Source of the DNA: Candidatus Kapaibacterium sp.
Lineage (GTDB): Bacteria > Bacteroidota > Ignavibacteria > Kapaibacteriales > UBA2268
DNA length: 64,000 nucleotides
Direction: 5' to 3'
Assembly (NCBI GenBank): GCA_937927515.1
Contig: CALBDO010000012.1
Span: 1-64,000 of the forward strand
Shown piece by piece: positions 26,118 to 35,811 of this stretch. The notes beneath the pieces are model-generated. The model was not told where the DNA came from and did not search any database. It saw nothing but the letters and a program-made list of their open reading frames with translations. Numbering within the stretch: position 1 is the stretch's first letter; each line of letters begins with the position of its first letter. Both the position numbers and the translations under genes were made by a program.

Positions 26118-28106
26118 ATGATTTCGTATATTTATCTTGTTCCTTTATTCCCTCTTGTTGGATTTGTAGCATTAGGCTTGCTTGGAAAATTTATCAAAAA
26201 AGAAGTGATAATTGGTTCTATAGGTAATGTGTCTGTTTTCCTTTCTTTTTTAGTTTCTTGTTTTATCTTCTTCGAGTGGATTTCCAAAGGCTATGAGGAC
26301 CCGGTTGTCGTTACTTTGTTTCCTTGGATTTCAACTGGTGAATTTGATGTTAATTGGGCATATCAAGTAGACCAACTTTCAATTACTTTTTCTTTAATTG
26401 TCACCGGTGTAGGGTTTTTAATTCATTTATATTCGATTGGATATATGCACGGCGATAGGGGTTTTTATCGCTTTTTTGCTTATATGAATCTCTTTATATT
26501 TATGATGCTTAATTTGGTCTTGGCAAATAGCTTCTTGGTCACTTTTTTAGGATGGGAAGGGGTTGGTTTATGTTCTTACTTGTTGATAGGTTTTTGGTAC
26601 GATAGAAAGTTCGAAGGTGTTCGTATTCAATGGACCGGCGATGCAGCTAATAAGGCATTCATTGTGAATAGAATTGGTGATTTTGGTTTTCTCCTTGCGA
26701 TGTTCCTTTTGTTTGTCAATTTTCAAACTCTGAATTATTCCCAAATAAACGAGTTTCTTTCCAACTCCTATAGTACATTGTATAACTCTACTTTGATTAC
26801 CACAATTACACTGCTTTTATTCCTTGGGTGCACTGGTAAATCTGCTCAAATACCATTGGCAGTTTGGCTACCAGATGCAATGGCTGGTCCGACACCAGTA
26901 AGCGCTTTAATCCATGCTGCAACTATGGTAACCTCTGGTATTTTCCTCATTGCTCGTAATGCTACACTTTTTGCTCTGGCTCCGAACACATTAATTGTTG
27001 TTGCAATTGTAGGCACTTTGACTGCTTTCTTTGCTGCCACAATTGGCATTGTACAAAACGATATAAAAAAAGTTCTTGCCTATTCAACAGTCAGTCAGCT
27101 TGGATTTATGTTTGCTGCCTTGGGAGTAGGTGCTTTTACTGCTGGGGTATTTCACGTTATGACACATGCTTTTTTCAAGGGGTTGCTGTTTCTTGCAGCT
27201 GGTTCTGTCATTCACGGAATGCATGAGGAGCAGAACATTAAAAGAATGGGTGGATTAAAAAATTACATGCCTAAAACTTACTTGACTTTTTTCATCGCAA
27301 CTCTTGCAATTGCGGGTATCCCTTTTTTTAGTGGTTTCTTCTCTAAAGATGAAATTCTATGGAAAGTGTTTTCAAGCGGAAATACGATTCTTTGGATTAT
27401 CTTGGTAATATCGGCGTTTTTCACTGCTTTTTATATGTATCGTTTGCTAATGCTCGTTTTTTTTGGTAAAGAACGCTTCGATATACATCACCTTCATCCA
27501 CACGAGTCTCCTAAAATAATGACTATTCCTCTTCAAATACTGGCTTTACTATCGGCAATTGGTGGCTTTGTAGGTATACCTTATGCTTTAGGTTTTTGGC
27601 TCGGAAAACATTCCAATTTGTTCGAACACTGGCTTGAACCCATATTTGCCAATGCGAATAAGGTTTTTGTTTTAAGTTCAGTTCACAGATTTCATCTACC
27701 AAATCAAGTTCATTTTGAGGAATATTTTTTAATGGTTCTTTCTGTAGTTGTGGCGCTTGTTGGAATTTTGCTTGCTGCAAAATTTTATTCAGACGAAGAA
27801 TTGTCGATACCCAAAAAAATATCTACAAATTTCAAATCCTTGTATTTGCTTTTGTATCACAAATATCGTGTTGATGAAATTTATTTCTATTTCATAGTCG
27901 ACCCATTGATATTTATTTCTAATAAGTTGTTGTGGAAAATCGTAGACTCAAAAATTATAGATGGTATTGTTAATGGCTCTGCTACCTTTACGGTCAAGAT
28001 TAGCGAAATTTTACGGCGTATTCAAACTGGGCTTGCACAGAATTATGCTCTCGTAATGTTTTTTGGCACTATCTTATTTTTACTTTGGGTCTTAGTAGGC
28101 TTTTAA
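26118..28106 (+). CDS. nuoL: NADH-quinone oxidoreductase subunit L
   Basis: This 662-residue inner-membrane subunit is one of the antiporter-like proton pumps of complex I. The conserved core is present: SVDQ-like segment VDQLSITFSLIVTGVGFLIH, GWEGVGLCSYLLIGFWY, then KSAQIPLAVWLPDAMAGPTP with VSALIHAATMVTSG, and YSTVSQLGFMFAALGVGA. The C-terminus has the long lateral-helix region that is typical of NuoL. It is followed by nuoM and nuoN with short gaps (25 and 11 bases). The rest of the nuo genes are not in the window. Confidence 0.97.
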   Translation: MISYIYLVPLFPLVGFVALGLLGKFIKKEVIIGSIGNVSVFLSFLVSCFIFFEWISKGYEDPVVVTLFPWISTGEFDVNWAYQVDQLSITFSLIVTGVGFLIHLYSIGYMHGDRGFYRFFAYMNLFIFMMLNLVLANSFLVTFLGWEGVGLCSYLLIGFWYDRKFEGVRIQWTGDAANKAFIVNRIGDFGFLLAMFLLFVNFQTLNYSQINEFLSNSYSTLYNSTLITTITLLLFLGCTGKSAQIPLAVWLPDAMAGPTPVSALIHAATMVTSGIFLIARNATLFALAPNTLIVVAIVGTLTAFFAATIGIVQNDIKKVLAYSTVSQLGFMFAALGVGAFTAGVFHVMTHAFFKGLLFLAAGSVIHGMHEEQNIKRMGGLKNYMPKTYLTFFIATLAIAGIPFFSGFFSKDEILWKVFSSGNTILWIILVISAFFTAFYMYRLLMLVFFGKERFDIHHLHPHESPKIMTIPLQILALLSAIGGFVGIPYALGFWLGKHSNLFEHWLEPIFANANKVFVLSSVHRFHLPNQVHFEEYFLMVLSVVVALVGILLAAKFYSDEELSIPKKISTNFKSLYLLLYHKYRVDEIYFYFIVDPLIFISNKLLWKIVDSKIIDGIVNGSATFTVKISEILRRIQTGLAQNYALVMFFGTILFLLWVLVGF

Positions 28107-28131
28107 TTTTGTTGAACTTTTTGAATAGGAT

Positions 28132-29709
28132 ATGGAATTACTTTTAACTTTGTTTTTGCCTTTAGGTGCTTCGATTGTGCTACTATTTGTTCGAAGGCAT
28201 AGAATTAACTTTTTAAAGTATTTTTCTTTGGTCGTTTCCTTAATCACATTCATCACATCCGTATTTATGTTAGTTAAGTACGATTTTTCGAAAGCAAACT
28301 TTCAATACTTTTACGAAGTAACCTGGATTGACCAATTAGACGCGGGTTTTCGTATTGGTGTCGATGGTATAAGTGTCCTTTTGGTTTTACTAACTACTTT
28401 TATCTCCCCTATTACAATAGTATCTTCTTTCTCTGCAATCGAGAAAAGGGAAAAGGAGTATTATATTCTTCTGCTTTTGTTGCAATTTGCAATGACTGGC
28501 GTTTTTGTCGCTTTGGATTTGTTCCTTTTTTACATTTTCTGGGAACTGGTTCTTATCCCAATGTACTTTATCATAGGTCTATGGGGCGGAAAAAATAGAA
28601 TTTATGCTTCTGTAAAGTTTTTTATTTACACAGTTGTTGGCTCTTTGTTTATGCTTGTAGCCATTGTTTGGCTTGGATTATATGTAGGCGGGAACATTCT
28701 TAATCTTTCATACGGATTTACATCAAACTTTATCAAAATAAAAGAAACCTTAGATTTGCACCAAATTCCATTTGATATTGAAAAGTGGTTGTTTCTTGCT
28801 TTTGCATTGTCATTTTGTATTAAAGTTCCATTGTTTCCCTTGCATACTTGGCTGCCAGATGCTCACACCGAAGCACCCACCCCTGGCTCGGTAATTTTAG
28901 CTGGAATTCTCTTAAAGCTCGGCACTTATGGTTTAATTAGGTTTAACTTAGAACTGTTTACCTTTTCCTCGATTTATTATGCCCCGTATATTTCAGTTTT
29001 GGCTGTTATTGGAATTGTTTATGGTGCTCTTGTATCAGCTGTACAAACAGATGTGAAACGTTTAGTTGCTTTCTCCTCTGTTAGCCATCTTGGTTTTGTT
29101 GTTCTTGGGATTTTTTCAATTACTGTGGAAGGTATGCAGGGGGCTATTATTCAGATGGTCAATCATGGGTTATCCACTGGAATGTTGTTCCTTGCTGTAG
29201 GTATTCTCTACGAAAGACGACACACAAGAGAAATAGCTGAATACGGCGGGATAGCACGAGTAATGCCTGCTTTTAGTGTATTCTTTGGAATTGCGATGCT
29301 TGCTTCTGTCGGCTTGCCCGGATTAAATGGTTTTGTAGGAGAGTTCCTTAGTCTTCTTGGTGCGTTTAAATCCCCTGTTTTAAATTCTTATTGGTTCACT
29401 ATATTCGCCGCAACTGGTGTTATCTTTGCGGCTGTATACTTGTTGACTATGTTTCAAAAGGTTGTCTTTGGTCCTCTAACCAACCCCGCAAATCATAATT
29501 TAAAAGATATCAACAAACGAGAGTGGTTATATCTTGTTCCAATTGTTCTTTTGATGTTTTGGATTGGTCTTTATCCGAAGTTTTTCTTGAATTACTCGGA
29601 GGCATCTGTTCAAAAAGTAGTCCAAAAAGCATACAACTATAAATTACCCACCCAAACCCAAATTGAGCTTTCCAAATATTGGAATTCTAAGAAAAGTAAG
29701 TTAAAATAG
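28132..29709 (+). CDS. nuoM: NADH-quinone oxidoreductase subunit M
   Basis: The 525-residue antiporter-like subunit of complex I shows the family phrases FRIGVDGISVLLVLLTTF, FWELVLIPMYFIIGLWGG, VPLFPLHTWLPDAHTEAPTP and VAFSSVSHLGFVVLGIF. About 14 transmembrane helices are expected. It is the middle gene of nuoL-nuoM-nuoN and is of normal length. Confidence 0.97.
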   Translation: MELLLTLFLPLGASIVLLFVRRHRINFLKYFSLVVSLITFITSVFMLVKYDFSKANFQYFYEVTWIDQLDAGFRIGVDGISVLLVLLTTFISPITIVSSFSAIEKREKEYYILLLLLQFAMTGVFVALDLFLFYIFWELVLIPMYFIIGLWGGKNRIYASVKFFIYTVVGSLFMLVAIVWLGLYVGGNILNLSYGFTSNFIKIKETLDLHQIPFDIEKWLFLAFALSFCIKVPLFPLHTWLPDAHTEAPTPGSVILAGILLKLGTYGLIRFNLELFTFSSIYYAPYISVLAVIGIVYGALVSAVQTDVKRLVAFSSVSHLGFVVLGIFSITVEGMQGAIIQMVNHGLSTGMLFLAVGILYERRHTREIAEYGGIARVMPAFSVFFGIAMLASVGLPGLNGFVGEFLSLLGAFKSPVLNSYWFTIFAATGVIFAAVYLLTMFQKVVFGPLTNPANHNLKDINKREWLYLVPIVLLMFWIGLYPKFFLNYSEASVQKVVQKAYNYKLPTQTQIELSKYWNSKKSKLK

Positions 29710-29720
29710 GGATTTTAAAA

Positions 29721-31190
29721 ATGATAGAAGAATTCTATTTGTTATTGCCACACATTTTGTTAAGTATTTCAATTATTCTCTGGCTTGTGGTCGATGGTCT
29801 CTGGAAAAACAAAACACTTAATTTCTGGGGTACTTTTGTTTCCCTCGTCTTAACGTTTTTCTCCATCTTTATTTCGCTTAATTATATTCCCGTCTCGGGG
29901 CAAATGGAATTTACTCATCTTGCGACAAAAGGTATGCTGTCTTTCGATGGTATATCATATTATTTCGACTTGATATTCATCTCTTCCGGTATTTTCACAA
30001 TTATAACATCCAGAAATTATCAGAGGGAGAAATATACGGAGCTCAATGAACTTTACAGTTTGATTCTTATCGCTGTATTTGGCATGTTAATTATATCTCA
30101 CTCCACAAATTTCCTAACTCTCTTTCTTGGAATAGAAACTATGTCTTTATCTTTTTATGTACTTGCTGGTTTTTTTAGGAAATCATTTCAAAGTGTCGAG
30201 GCTGGTATAAAATATTTTTTGTTGGGTGCCTTTGCAACTGGTTTTTTAGTATATGGTATTGCTTTTATCTATGGTGCAACTAAATCCTTAAATTTTAGCG
30301 ACATTACAGTTTTGATACAAAAAGCTGAATTTAACATAGTATATTTATCTTTAGGACTTGCATTAGTTTTTGTTGGCCTTTCTTTCAAAGTTGCCGCTTT
30401 TCCGTTTCACCAATGGGCACCCGATGTTTACACAGGTGCACCGACGACTATATCTGCATTTATGAGTACTGCTGGCAAAGCTTCTGCTATCTTTGCAATG
30501 TTTTTAATCGCCAAGAATGTTTTGTTCCAGTTTTCTTTGTTCGATTCAACAAAAGAATTTTACAAAGATACCCAATTAATTTTAGCTTTGATATCCGCTG
30601 CAACAATGTTAGTTGGGAATTTTATTGCCCTTGTTCAAAGAAACGTTAAAAGAATGCTTGCATATTCGAGTGTTGCCCATGCTGGATATTTACTAATGGG
30701 GATTGTTGCCAATAACATAGATGGTTGGAATGCTATAGCTTTCTATTCCCTCGCTTATTTTTTAATGCAATTTGGGGCATTTATTATTCTTTCTTTATCC
30801 GAGACTAAAGATAATGATTTTAATGCAATTGAGGATTTCTACGGTCTGTCTAAAAAACATCCTTTTTTAGCAGGCGCAATGTCTGTTTTTATGTTATCCC
30901 TCGCTGGTATTCCCCCTTTTGCTGGCTTCTTTGGCAAATATCTTTTATTCGTTTCTACTATTAAATCTGGGTTTCTTTGGTTGACTATTATTGCAGTCAT
31001 TTCCTCAATTATATCAATGTATTACTACATTGGATTGATTTTAGCTATGTATTTTAAAGAGTTCAAAGAGGGGATAAAACCACGTTTCGGATTGCCTTTT
31101 GTTGCAGTGGTTGTTTGCTTAGTACTCACCCTTGCTTTTGGAATATTTCCACAGTATGTTATTGATTTTACCATATTTTTGTTGGGTTGA
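29721..31190 (+). CDS. nuoN: NADH-quinone oxidoreductase subunit N
   Basis: The 489-residue third antiporter-like subunit of complex I has FLGIETMSLSFYVLAGF, FKVAAFPFHQWAPDVYTGAP and MLAYSSVAHAGYLLMGIV, all diagnostic of NuoN. It ends one base before the ATG of the next gene (31192), which encodes a DUF3108 protein, so that gene may be carried on the same transcript. Confidence 0.97.
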   Translation: MIEEFYLLLPHILLSISIILWLVVDGLWKNKTLNFWGTFVSLVLTFFSIFISLNYIPVSGQMEFTHLATKGMLSFDGISYYFDLIFISSGIFTIITSRNYQREKYTELNELYSLILIAVFGMLIISHSTNFLTLFLGIETMSLSFYVLAGFFRKSFQSVEAGIKYFLLGAFATGFLVYGIAFIYGATKSLNFSDITVLIQKAEFNIVYLSLGLALVFVGLSFKVAAFPFHQWAPDVYTGAPTTISAFMSTAGKASAIFAMFLIAKNVLFQFSLFDSTKEFYKDTQLILALISAATMLVGNFIALVQRNVKRMLAYSSVAHAGYLLMGIVANNIDGWNAIAFYSLAYFLMQFGAFIILSLSETKDNDFNAIEDFYGLSKKHPFLAGAMSVFMLSLAGIPPFAGFFGKYLLFVSTIKSGFLWLTIIAVISSIISMYYYIGLILAMYFKEFKEGIKPRFGLPFVAVVVCLVLTLAFGIFPQYVIDFTIFLLG

Positions 31191-31191
31191 T

Positions 31192-31992
31192 ATGAATATA
31201 TCAACTTCTTCTGGCAAGATTTTATTGTTTGTTTTGCTAATAATTGTTGTAAACAACACATCCATAACCAAAAATCAATTTCGGTATCATCAAAATGATG
31301 CTTTTGGGTTTGGCGAACGTTTGGATTACAAGGTTAAATATGGTTTTATTGTTGCTGGCGAAGGCTATCTTCATGTCCTGCCAAAGGCAGAATATAGAAA
31401 TGGGCGAGAGTGTTACGATATTCGATTTCAGGTTAATTCTTTGAAGTCTTTAGAGTGGATTTATCGAGTGCGCGATTGGTACAGCACGATTCTTGACGTA
31501 CAAGGCATCTTCCCTTGGGAGTTTGAGCAACACATACGTGAAGGTAACTATAAAAGGGATTTCAAGGCAATTTTCGACCAGGAAAATAATTTTGCAATTG
31601 CAGAAGGAAAAAAGTATAAAGTTCCACCATACGTTCACGACATAGTTTCCGCTTTTTACTATACCCGCACCTTGCCAATAAATAAAATGCCCAAAGATAC
31701 TGTCTTTTATTTATACAATTTTTTTAAGGATACTACTTACCAACTTGGTGTAAAGATTCTCGGCAAACAAACAGTTGAAGTTCCGGTCGGTAAGTTTCGC
31801 TGCGTTGTCGTCGAGCCATTAGTTGTCGAAGGTGGCTTATTCAAAAGTGAAGGTTCCATATATATCTGGTTAACCGATGATGACAGAAAGATGCCAGTTA
31901 AAGTTGCAACGAAAATTTTAATTGGTTATGTAACAGCAGAGCTCGTTTCATATCGCGGTCTTCGGGGTCCATTGAATTCAAAAGTGAATTGA
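31192..31992 (+). CDS. DUF3108 family exported protein
   Basis: I start the gene at ATG 31192, just after the nuoN stop, because it opens with a signal sequence (NISTSSGKILLFVLLIIVV). The 266-residue product matches the DUF3108 family: GERLDYKVKYGFIVAGEGYL, then WYSTILDVQGIFPWEFEQHI, DIVSAFYYTRTLP and the closing VEGGLFKSEGSIYIWLTDD followed by PVKVATKILIG. Members are predicted periplasmic beta-rich proteins with no settled function, possibly lipid or polymer binding. Its last four bases overlap the start of the HAD phosphatase gene. Confidence 0.85.
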   Translation: MNISTSSGKILLFVLLIIVVNNTSITKNQFRYHQNDAFGFGERLDYKVKYGFIVAGEGYLHVLPKAEYRNGRECYDIRFQVNSLKSLEWIYRVRDWYSTILDVQGIFPWEFEQHIREGNYKRDFKAIFDQENNFAIAEGKKYKVPPYVHDIVSAFYYTRTLPINKMPKDTVFYLYNFFKDTTYQLGVKILGKQTVEVPVGKFRCVVVEPLVVEGGLFKSEGSIYIWLTDDDRKMPVKVATKILIGYVTAELVSYRGLRGPLNSKVN

Positions 31993-32717
31993 AATTGAAA
32001 GTCTGGAAACCCCATATCTTCTCGGATTTCGATGGAACAATTACAATTGGTGACGTTTGCATCGACATCATTGAAAAATTTGGACAGTTGGAGCCGTTCC
32101 TTTCAAAGCTTGCCTCCGGGGAACTCAAACTCCGCGATTTTTGGCATAAGACCCTACGCACTTTTCAAGAGGGGACTACTATCGAGGATTTAATAACCTT
32201 CACCAAGGAAAATACAAATGTAGACCCCTATTTTTATCAATTTATTCTGTTTTGTAAAGAGAACTCCATACCATTCGAGATTATCAGCGATGGCTTTGAT
32301 TTTTACATTCAAGCTATTCTTGAAAAGTTTAATCTACAAAATGTAAAATATTATGCAAATTCAATTGTAAAACTTGGCAATTATTTTTATCCAATTTTTA
32401 CTTACGCAAATGATTCTTGTTGGTGCGAAAATGTTGGTTCTTGCAAGCGTAATATTGCTCTTTCGAATCTTCGTGAAGATGAAGTTTTGATTTATATCGG
32501 TGATGGTTATTCCGACTTTTGCATCGTTGAATACTCAGACATTGTCTTTGCCAAAGGGATATTAAGTCGATATTGCAATAAAAACCGAATACCTCATTAC
32601 AACTACAAAACATTTTATGATGTGCAAATTATAATTAAAAAATTATTAGAAGCGCAAAACTTCAAACCTAGACAGCAAGCGAGATTGAAAAGAAAAAAAG
32701 CTTTTGAGGTAGAGTGA
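31989..32717 (+). CDS. HAD-superfamily phosphatase (MtnX/SerB-like)
   Basis: The 242-residue enzyme has the HAD motifs: SDFDGTITIGDV near the N-terminus (motif I, nucleophile Asp in DFDGT), SDGFDFYI around residue 98 (motif II region) and GDGYSDFCIVEYSD near residue 168 (motif IV). It resembles subfamily IB, which includes the methionine-salvage phosphatase MtnX and phosphoserine phosphatase; no methionine-salvage gene is adjacent, so the substrate is open. The start is a TTG (31989) inside the stop of the previous gene; no ATG precedes the DFDGT motif, so a non-ATG start appears real. A cysteine cluster WCENVGSC near residue 140 is unusual. Confidence 0.82.
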   Translation: MKLKVWKPHIFSDFDGTITIGDVCIDIIEKFGQLEPFLSKLASGELKLRDFWHKTLRTFQEGTTIEDLITFTKENTNVDPYFYQFILFCKENSIPFEIISDGFDFYIQAILEKFNLQNVKYYANSIVKLGNYFYPIFTYANDSCWCENVGSCKRNIALSNLREDEVLIYIGDGYSDFCIVEYSDIVFAKGILSRYCNKNRIPHYNYKTFYDVQIIIKKLLEAQNFKPRQQARLKRKKAFEVE

Positions 32718-32719
32718 TT

Positions 32720-34252
32720 TTACTCCCACTCAATGGTTCCAGGAGGTTTGCTGGTGACATCGTATACAACACGGTTGATACCTTTTACCTCGTTGATTAT
32801 CCTATTAGAAACCGTTTCAAGAACATTGTATGAAAATTTGAACCAGTCTGCAGTCATGCCATCTAAGCTAGTCACTGCTCGCAAAGCACAGACATTTTCA
32901 TATGTTCGCTCGTCTCCCATAACTCCAACAGTTTTGACAGGTAGAAGGACCGCGAAAGCTTGCCAAATCTCGTTGTATAAATTGGCTTTTTTTATCTCTT
33001 CGACAAATATGGTGTCGGCTTTTCGAAGAATATCCAGCCTATCTTTTGTTACTTCTCCAATAATTCTTATTGCCAAGCCGGGACCGGGAAATGGATGTCT
33101 TTCGATAAACCATTGAGGTACACCCAATTGTAGCCCCACTTCTCTAACTTCATCCTTAAATAGTTCTCTAAAAGGCTCAATAATTTTTAAATTCATTTTT
33201 GCTGGTAAGCCACCTACATTGTGATGTGATTTAATTGTTGCCGATGGTCCTTTGACGCTCGAAGATTCAATTACATCGGGATAAAGAGTGCCTTGAGCGA
33301 GCCATTTTGCTTTTGAAAACTTCTTAGCTTCGCGCTCAAATAATTCGATGAAAGTTCGACCGATAATTTTTCGCTTCTTCTCGGGGTCGGTTACATTTTT
33401 TAGCTTTTCGAGAAACAAATCTTCAGCTTTGATTAATGTTATTGGTATCTGGAAGTTCTTCTTAAATAAGTTAACTACTGTTTCGCTTTCGTTTTCTCGC
33501 ATCAAGCCTGTGTCGATATGGATGCAGTGTAGTTGCTTTCCAATAGCTTTGTATAACAGAACAGCGGCAACCGTGGAATCAACGCCACCACTCAAAGCAA
33601 GGATAACTTCATCTTCTCCAACAGTTTCCTTAATCAGTTCGATTTGCAAATCAATAAATGATTGAGCATTCCAATGACTTTGGCAACGACAAACTTTTCG
33701 TACAAAATTTTCAATTATCTTTTTTCCAAATTCGCTGTGATGTACTTCTGGGTGGAACTGTATGCCATAAATCTTTTTATGTTTATGCTTTATGGCAGAT
33801 ATTGCATTTTCTGTTTTCCCAAGGATTTCGAAATGTTCTGGAATAGAGGAAATTTTATCCCCATGGCTCATCCAAACTATAGACTCGTCCGGTAATCCAG
33901 TAAAAAGCTCGTTCCTCTTCAATATTTTGAATTTTGCGCGTCCGTATTCTCTTTTTGCTGCTTTGTCTACAGAGCCTCCAAAATGTTGGGTGATTAGTTG
34001 AAGTCCGTAGCAGATACCAAGTATTGGGATATTACTTTCAAAAATTTCAGGCGAGGGATGCGGGGAATTAGCCTCGTAAACACTTGCTGGTCCGCCCGAA
34101 AGTACGATGCCTTTCAATGAATTATCCTTGATTAAATTGAAAGGTGTCTGGTATGAATTAATTTCAGCATAAACTCCACATTCCCTTATTTTTCGTGCAA
34201 TGAGCTGAGTGTATTGAGAGCCGAAATCTAAAACAATGATTTTTTCATTCAT
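32720..34252 (-). CDS. guaA: GMP synthase (glutamine-hydrolysing)
   Basis: GuaA converts XMP to GMP with glutamine and ATP. From the ATG at 34252 the protein is 510 residues, the usual size; upstream in-frame codons to 34405 would add an unconserved extension. The amidotransferase domain begins [20 protein letters not shown], with the nucleophile Cys in GICYGLQ and the HPEVHH pair. The ATP-PPi domain has [13 protein letters not shown], and the C-terminus ends [12 protein letters not shown] as in the family. A TAATTTTG box (minus strand, 34267-34274) lies just upstream and may be its -7 element. The gene converges with the HAD phosphatase gene with only two bases between. Confidence 0.97.
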   Translation of the reverse strand: MNEKIIVLDFGSQYTQLIARKIRECGVYAEINSYQTPFNLIKDNSLKGIVLSGGPASVYEANSPHPSPEIFESNIPILGICYGLQLITQHFGGSVDKAAKREYGRAKFKILKRNELFTGLPDESIVWMSHGDKISSIPEHFEILGKTENAISAIKHKHKKIYGIQFHPEVHHSEFGKKIIENFVRKVCRCQSHWNAQSFIDLQIELIKETVGEDEVILALSGGVDSTVAAVLLYKAIGKQLHCIHIDTGLMRENESETVVNLFKKNFQIPITLIKAEDLFLEKLKNVTDPEKKRKIIGRTFIELFEREAKKFSKAKWLAQGTLYPDVIESSSVKGPSATIKSHHNVGGLPAKMNLKIIEPFRELFKDEVREVGLQLGVPQWFIERHPFPGPGLAIRIIGEVTKDRLDILRKADTIFVEEIKKANLYNEIWQAFAVLLPVKTVGVMGDERTYENVCALRAVTSLDGMTADWFKFSYNVLETVSNRIINEVKGINRVVYDVTSKPPGTIEWE

Positions 34253-34434
34253 CGAAAGTAAATATACAAAATTAGAAAACGTAAAATTATGACATAATTG
34301 ATTATTTTTGAATTTTAAATTTATTTCTATGTCAATTCGTGTGCTAAAGTTTATAATTTTAGAATTGATAATTTTATTAAATAGTTGTTTAAAAAGAAAT
34401 TTCACTTAATGTTTCACAATTATTTAGGTGTTAT

Positions 34435-35628
34435 ATGAACAAAAGCTTCCTATTTTTTTCGATTTCTTTTTTCATTTTCTTTCTTTTTGCGTGCAATCAC
34501 AATCCATATGAGCCAGTCGGACCAAAGGACAAAAATAATTTTTACTCTCATTATATTGTTATTTTGAACGAACAATCAAAAGAAGCAGGAACTTTAAATC
34601 AGAACGAAGCTGAATCCTTTGTCATTTCCTTCCTTGCAAAAAATAATATTTCTAAAGAAAAAATAACCTATGTTTACTCATCTGTTGTTTTAGGGTTCGC
34701 TGGTTATTTGTCCGAAGAACAAGTGACCAATTTACAATCAACCCAAGAGGTGATGCTTGTTGAAAAAGATAATTTAGTAAATGTAGAGCCAGTTGAAGTT
34801 ATAACGCATGATAAAGAGAATCGCCCATTAGTAGAAATGGAGACTGTACCTTGGGGGATAGCGGCAGTTGGTGGGTATTTAAATTCCGAGAGAAATTCTA
34901 GAATTGGGTGGGTTGTAGACACAGGGATAGACCTATATCACCCCGATTTAAATGTCGATATTTCGTTGTCGAAGACATTTGTCCGTGTTGGAATAGATTC
35001 GCTCACCCCCAATGATTTTCATGGTCACGGAACCCATGTTGCTGGAATAATAGCGGCAAAAAACAATGACATTGGTGTTGTTGGGGTAGCTGCAGGTAAT
35101 AAAGTAGCAGCAGTTAAAGTGCTTAGCAGTAGTGGTTGGGGGTGGGTTTCGGATATTATTGCTGGTTTGGATTATATTTCCAAAAGGGGAAAGCCTGGCG
35201 ATGTAGTAAATATGAGCCTTGGTGGTGATGTATCTCCGTCATTAGACCAAGCTGTAGTTGCCTTGGGAGCAAAAGGGTTTTTTGTTGTACTAGCCGCAGG
35301 AAATTCTCGCACTAATGCAAATACCTTTTCTCCTGCAAGAGCCAATGGTAGAAATGTAATTACAGTATCTGCTCACGATGTGAATGACAATTTTGCTTAT
35401 TTCTCAAATTACGGCAATCCACCTATAGACTATTGTGCTCCTGGGGTAAGTATTTATTCAACATATAAGAATGGAAGTTATGCAACAATGAGTGGAACCT
35501 CGATGGCAGCCCCCCACGTTGCAGGGATTCTTTTAGCAAATAACAACTCGATATTCGTTCGTGGTAAGGTAAAGAATGACCCAGACCTTGTGCCAGATAA
35601 ATTAGCTTCAAGGACATTTAGAAGATAA
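34435..35628 (+). CDS. Subtilisin-like serine protease lipoprotein (S8)
   Basis: The 397-residue protein has a lipoprotein signal with lipobox LFAC (Cys20). Residues about 35-115 look like an I9-type propeptide (SHYIVILNEQSKEAG). The peptidase domain has a full triad: Asp162 in WVVDTGIDLYHPDLN, His198 in HGHGTHVAGI and Ser356 in GTSMAAPHVAG, plus the oxyanion Asn in AAGNS near 290. The mature domain ends soon after the Ser helix, so it is a compact subtilase with no sorting tail. It would act at the outer membrane as a lipid-anchored protease. A 12-base-pair hairpin straddles its stop codon. Confidence 0.93.
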   Translation: MNKSFLFFSISFFIFFLFACNHNPYEPVGPKDKNNFYSHYIVILNEQSKEAGTLNQNEAESFVISFLAKNNISKEKITYVYSSVVLGFAGYLSEEQVTNLQSTQEVMLVEKDNLVNVEPVEVITHDKENRPLVEMETVPWGIAAVGGYLNSERNSRIGWVVDTGIDLYHPDLNVDISLSKTFVRVGIDSLTPNDFHGHGTHVAGIIAAKNNDIGVVGVAAGNKVAAVKVLSSSGWGWVSDIIAGLDYISKRGKPGDVVNMSLGGDVSPSLDQAVVALGAKGFFVVLAAGNSRTNANTFSPARANGRNVITVSAHDVNDNFAYFSNYGNPPIDYCAPGVSIYSTYKNGSYATMSGTSMAAPHVAGILLANNNSIFVRGKVKNDPDLVPDKLASRTFRR

Positions 35629-35637
35629 ATGTCCTTG
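35609..35637 (+). other. Perfect hairpin across the subtilase stop codon
   Basis: CAAGGACATTTA (35609-35620) and TAAATGTCCTTG (35626-35637) form a perfect 12-base-pair stem with a 5-base loop. The stop codon TAA lies at 35626-35628 inside the right arm. No T-run follows directly, so it may stabilise the 3' end of the mRNA rather than terminate it. Confidence 0.5.
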
Positions 35638-35731
35638 TGTCTGCCATTTAATTTGTTACATTATTTTTAAATAGTTATAGATTCCATTTTGTTTTTGCCT
35701 CAAAATGCCTTTTAGGATTTGGTTATCTACC

Positions 35732-35756
35732 AAACAGAGGCATACCTCGGTTTTTT
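35732..35756 (+). terminator. Probable terminator between the subtilase gene and secA
   Basis: AAACAGAGG (35732-35740) pairs with CCTCGGTTT (35745-35753) around the loop CATA with one mismatch, and the stem runs into six Ts (35751-35756). It would end the subtilase transcript 56 bases before secA, or could act in the secA leader. Confidence 0.6.
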
Positions 35757-35811
35757 GAAATACTTTATTTAAAGAGACGTCTTTTAAAATTCAATTATGT
35801 AGGTTTAGCAT

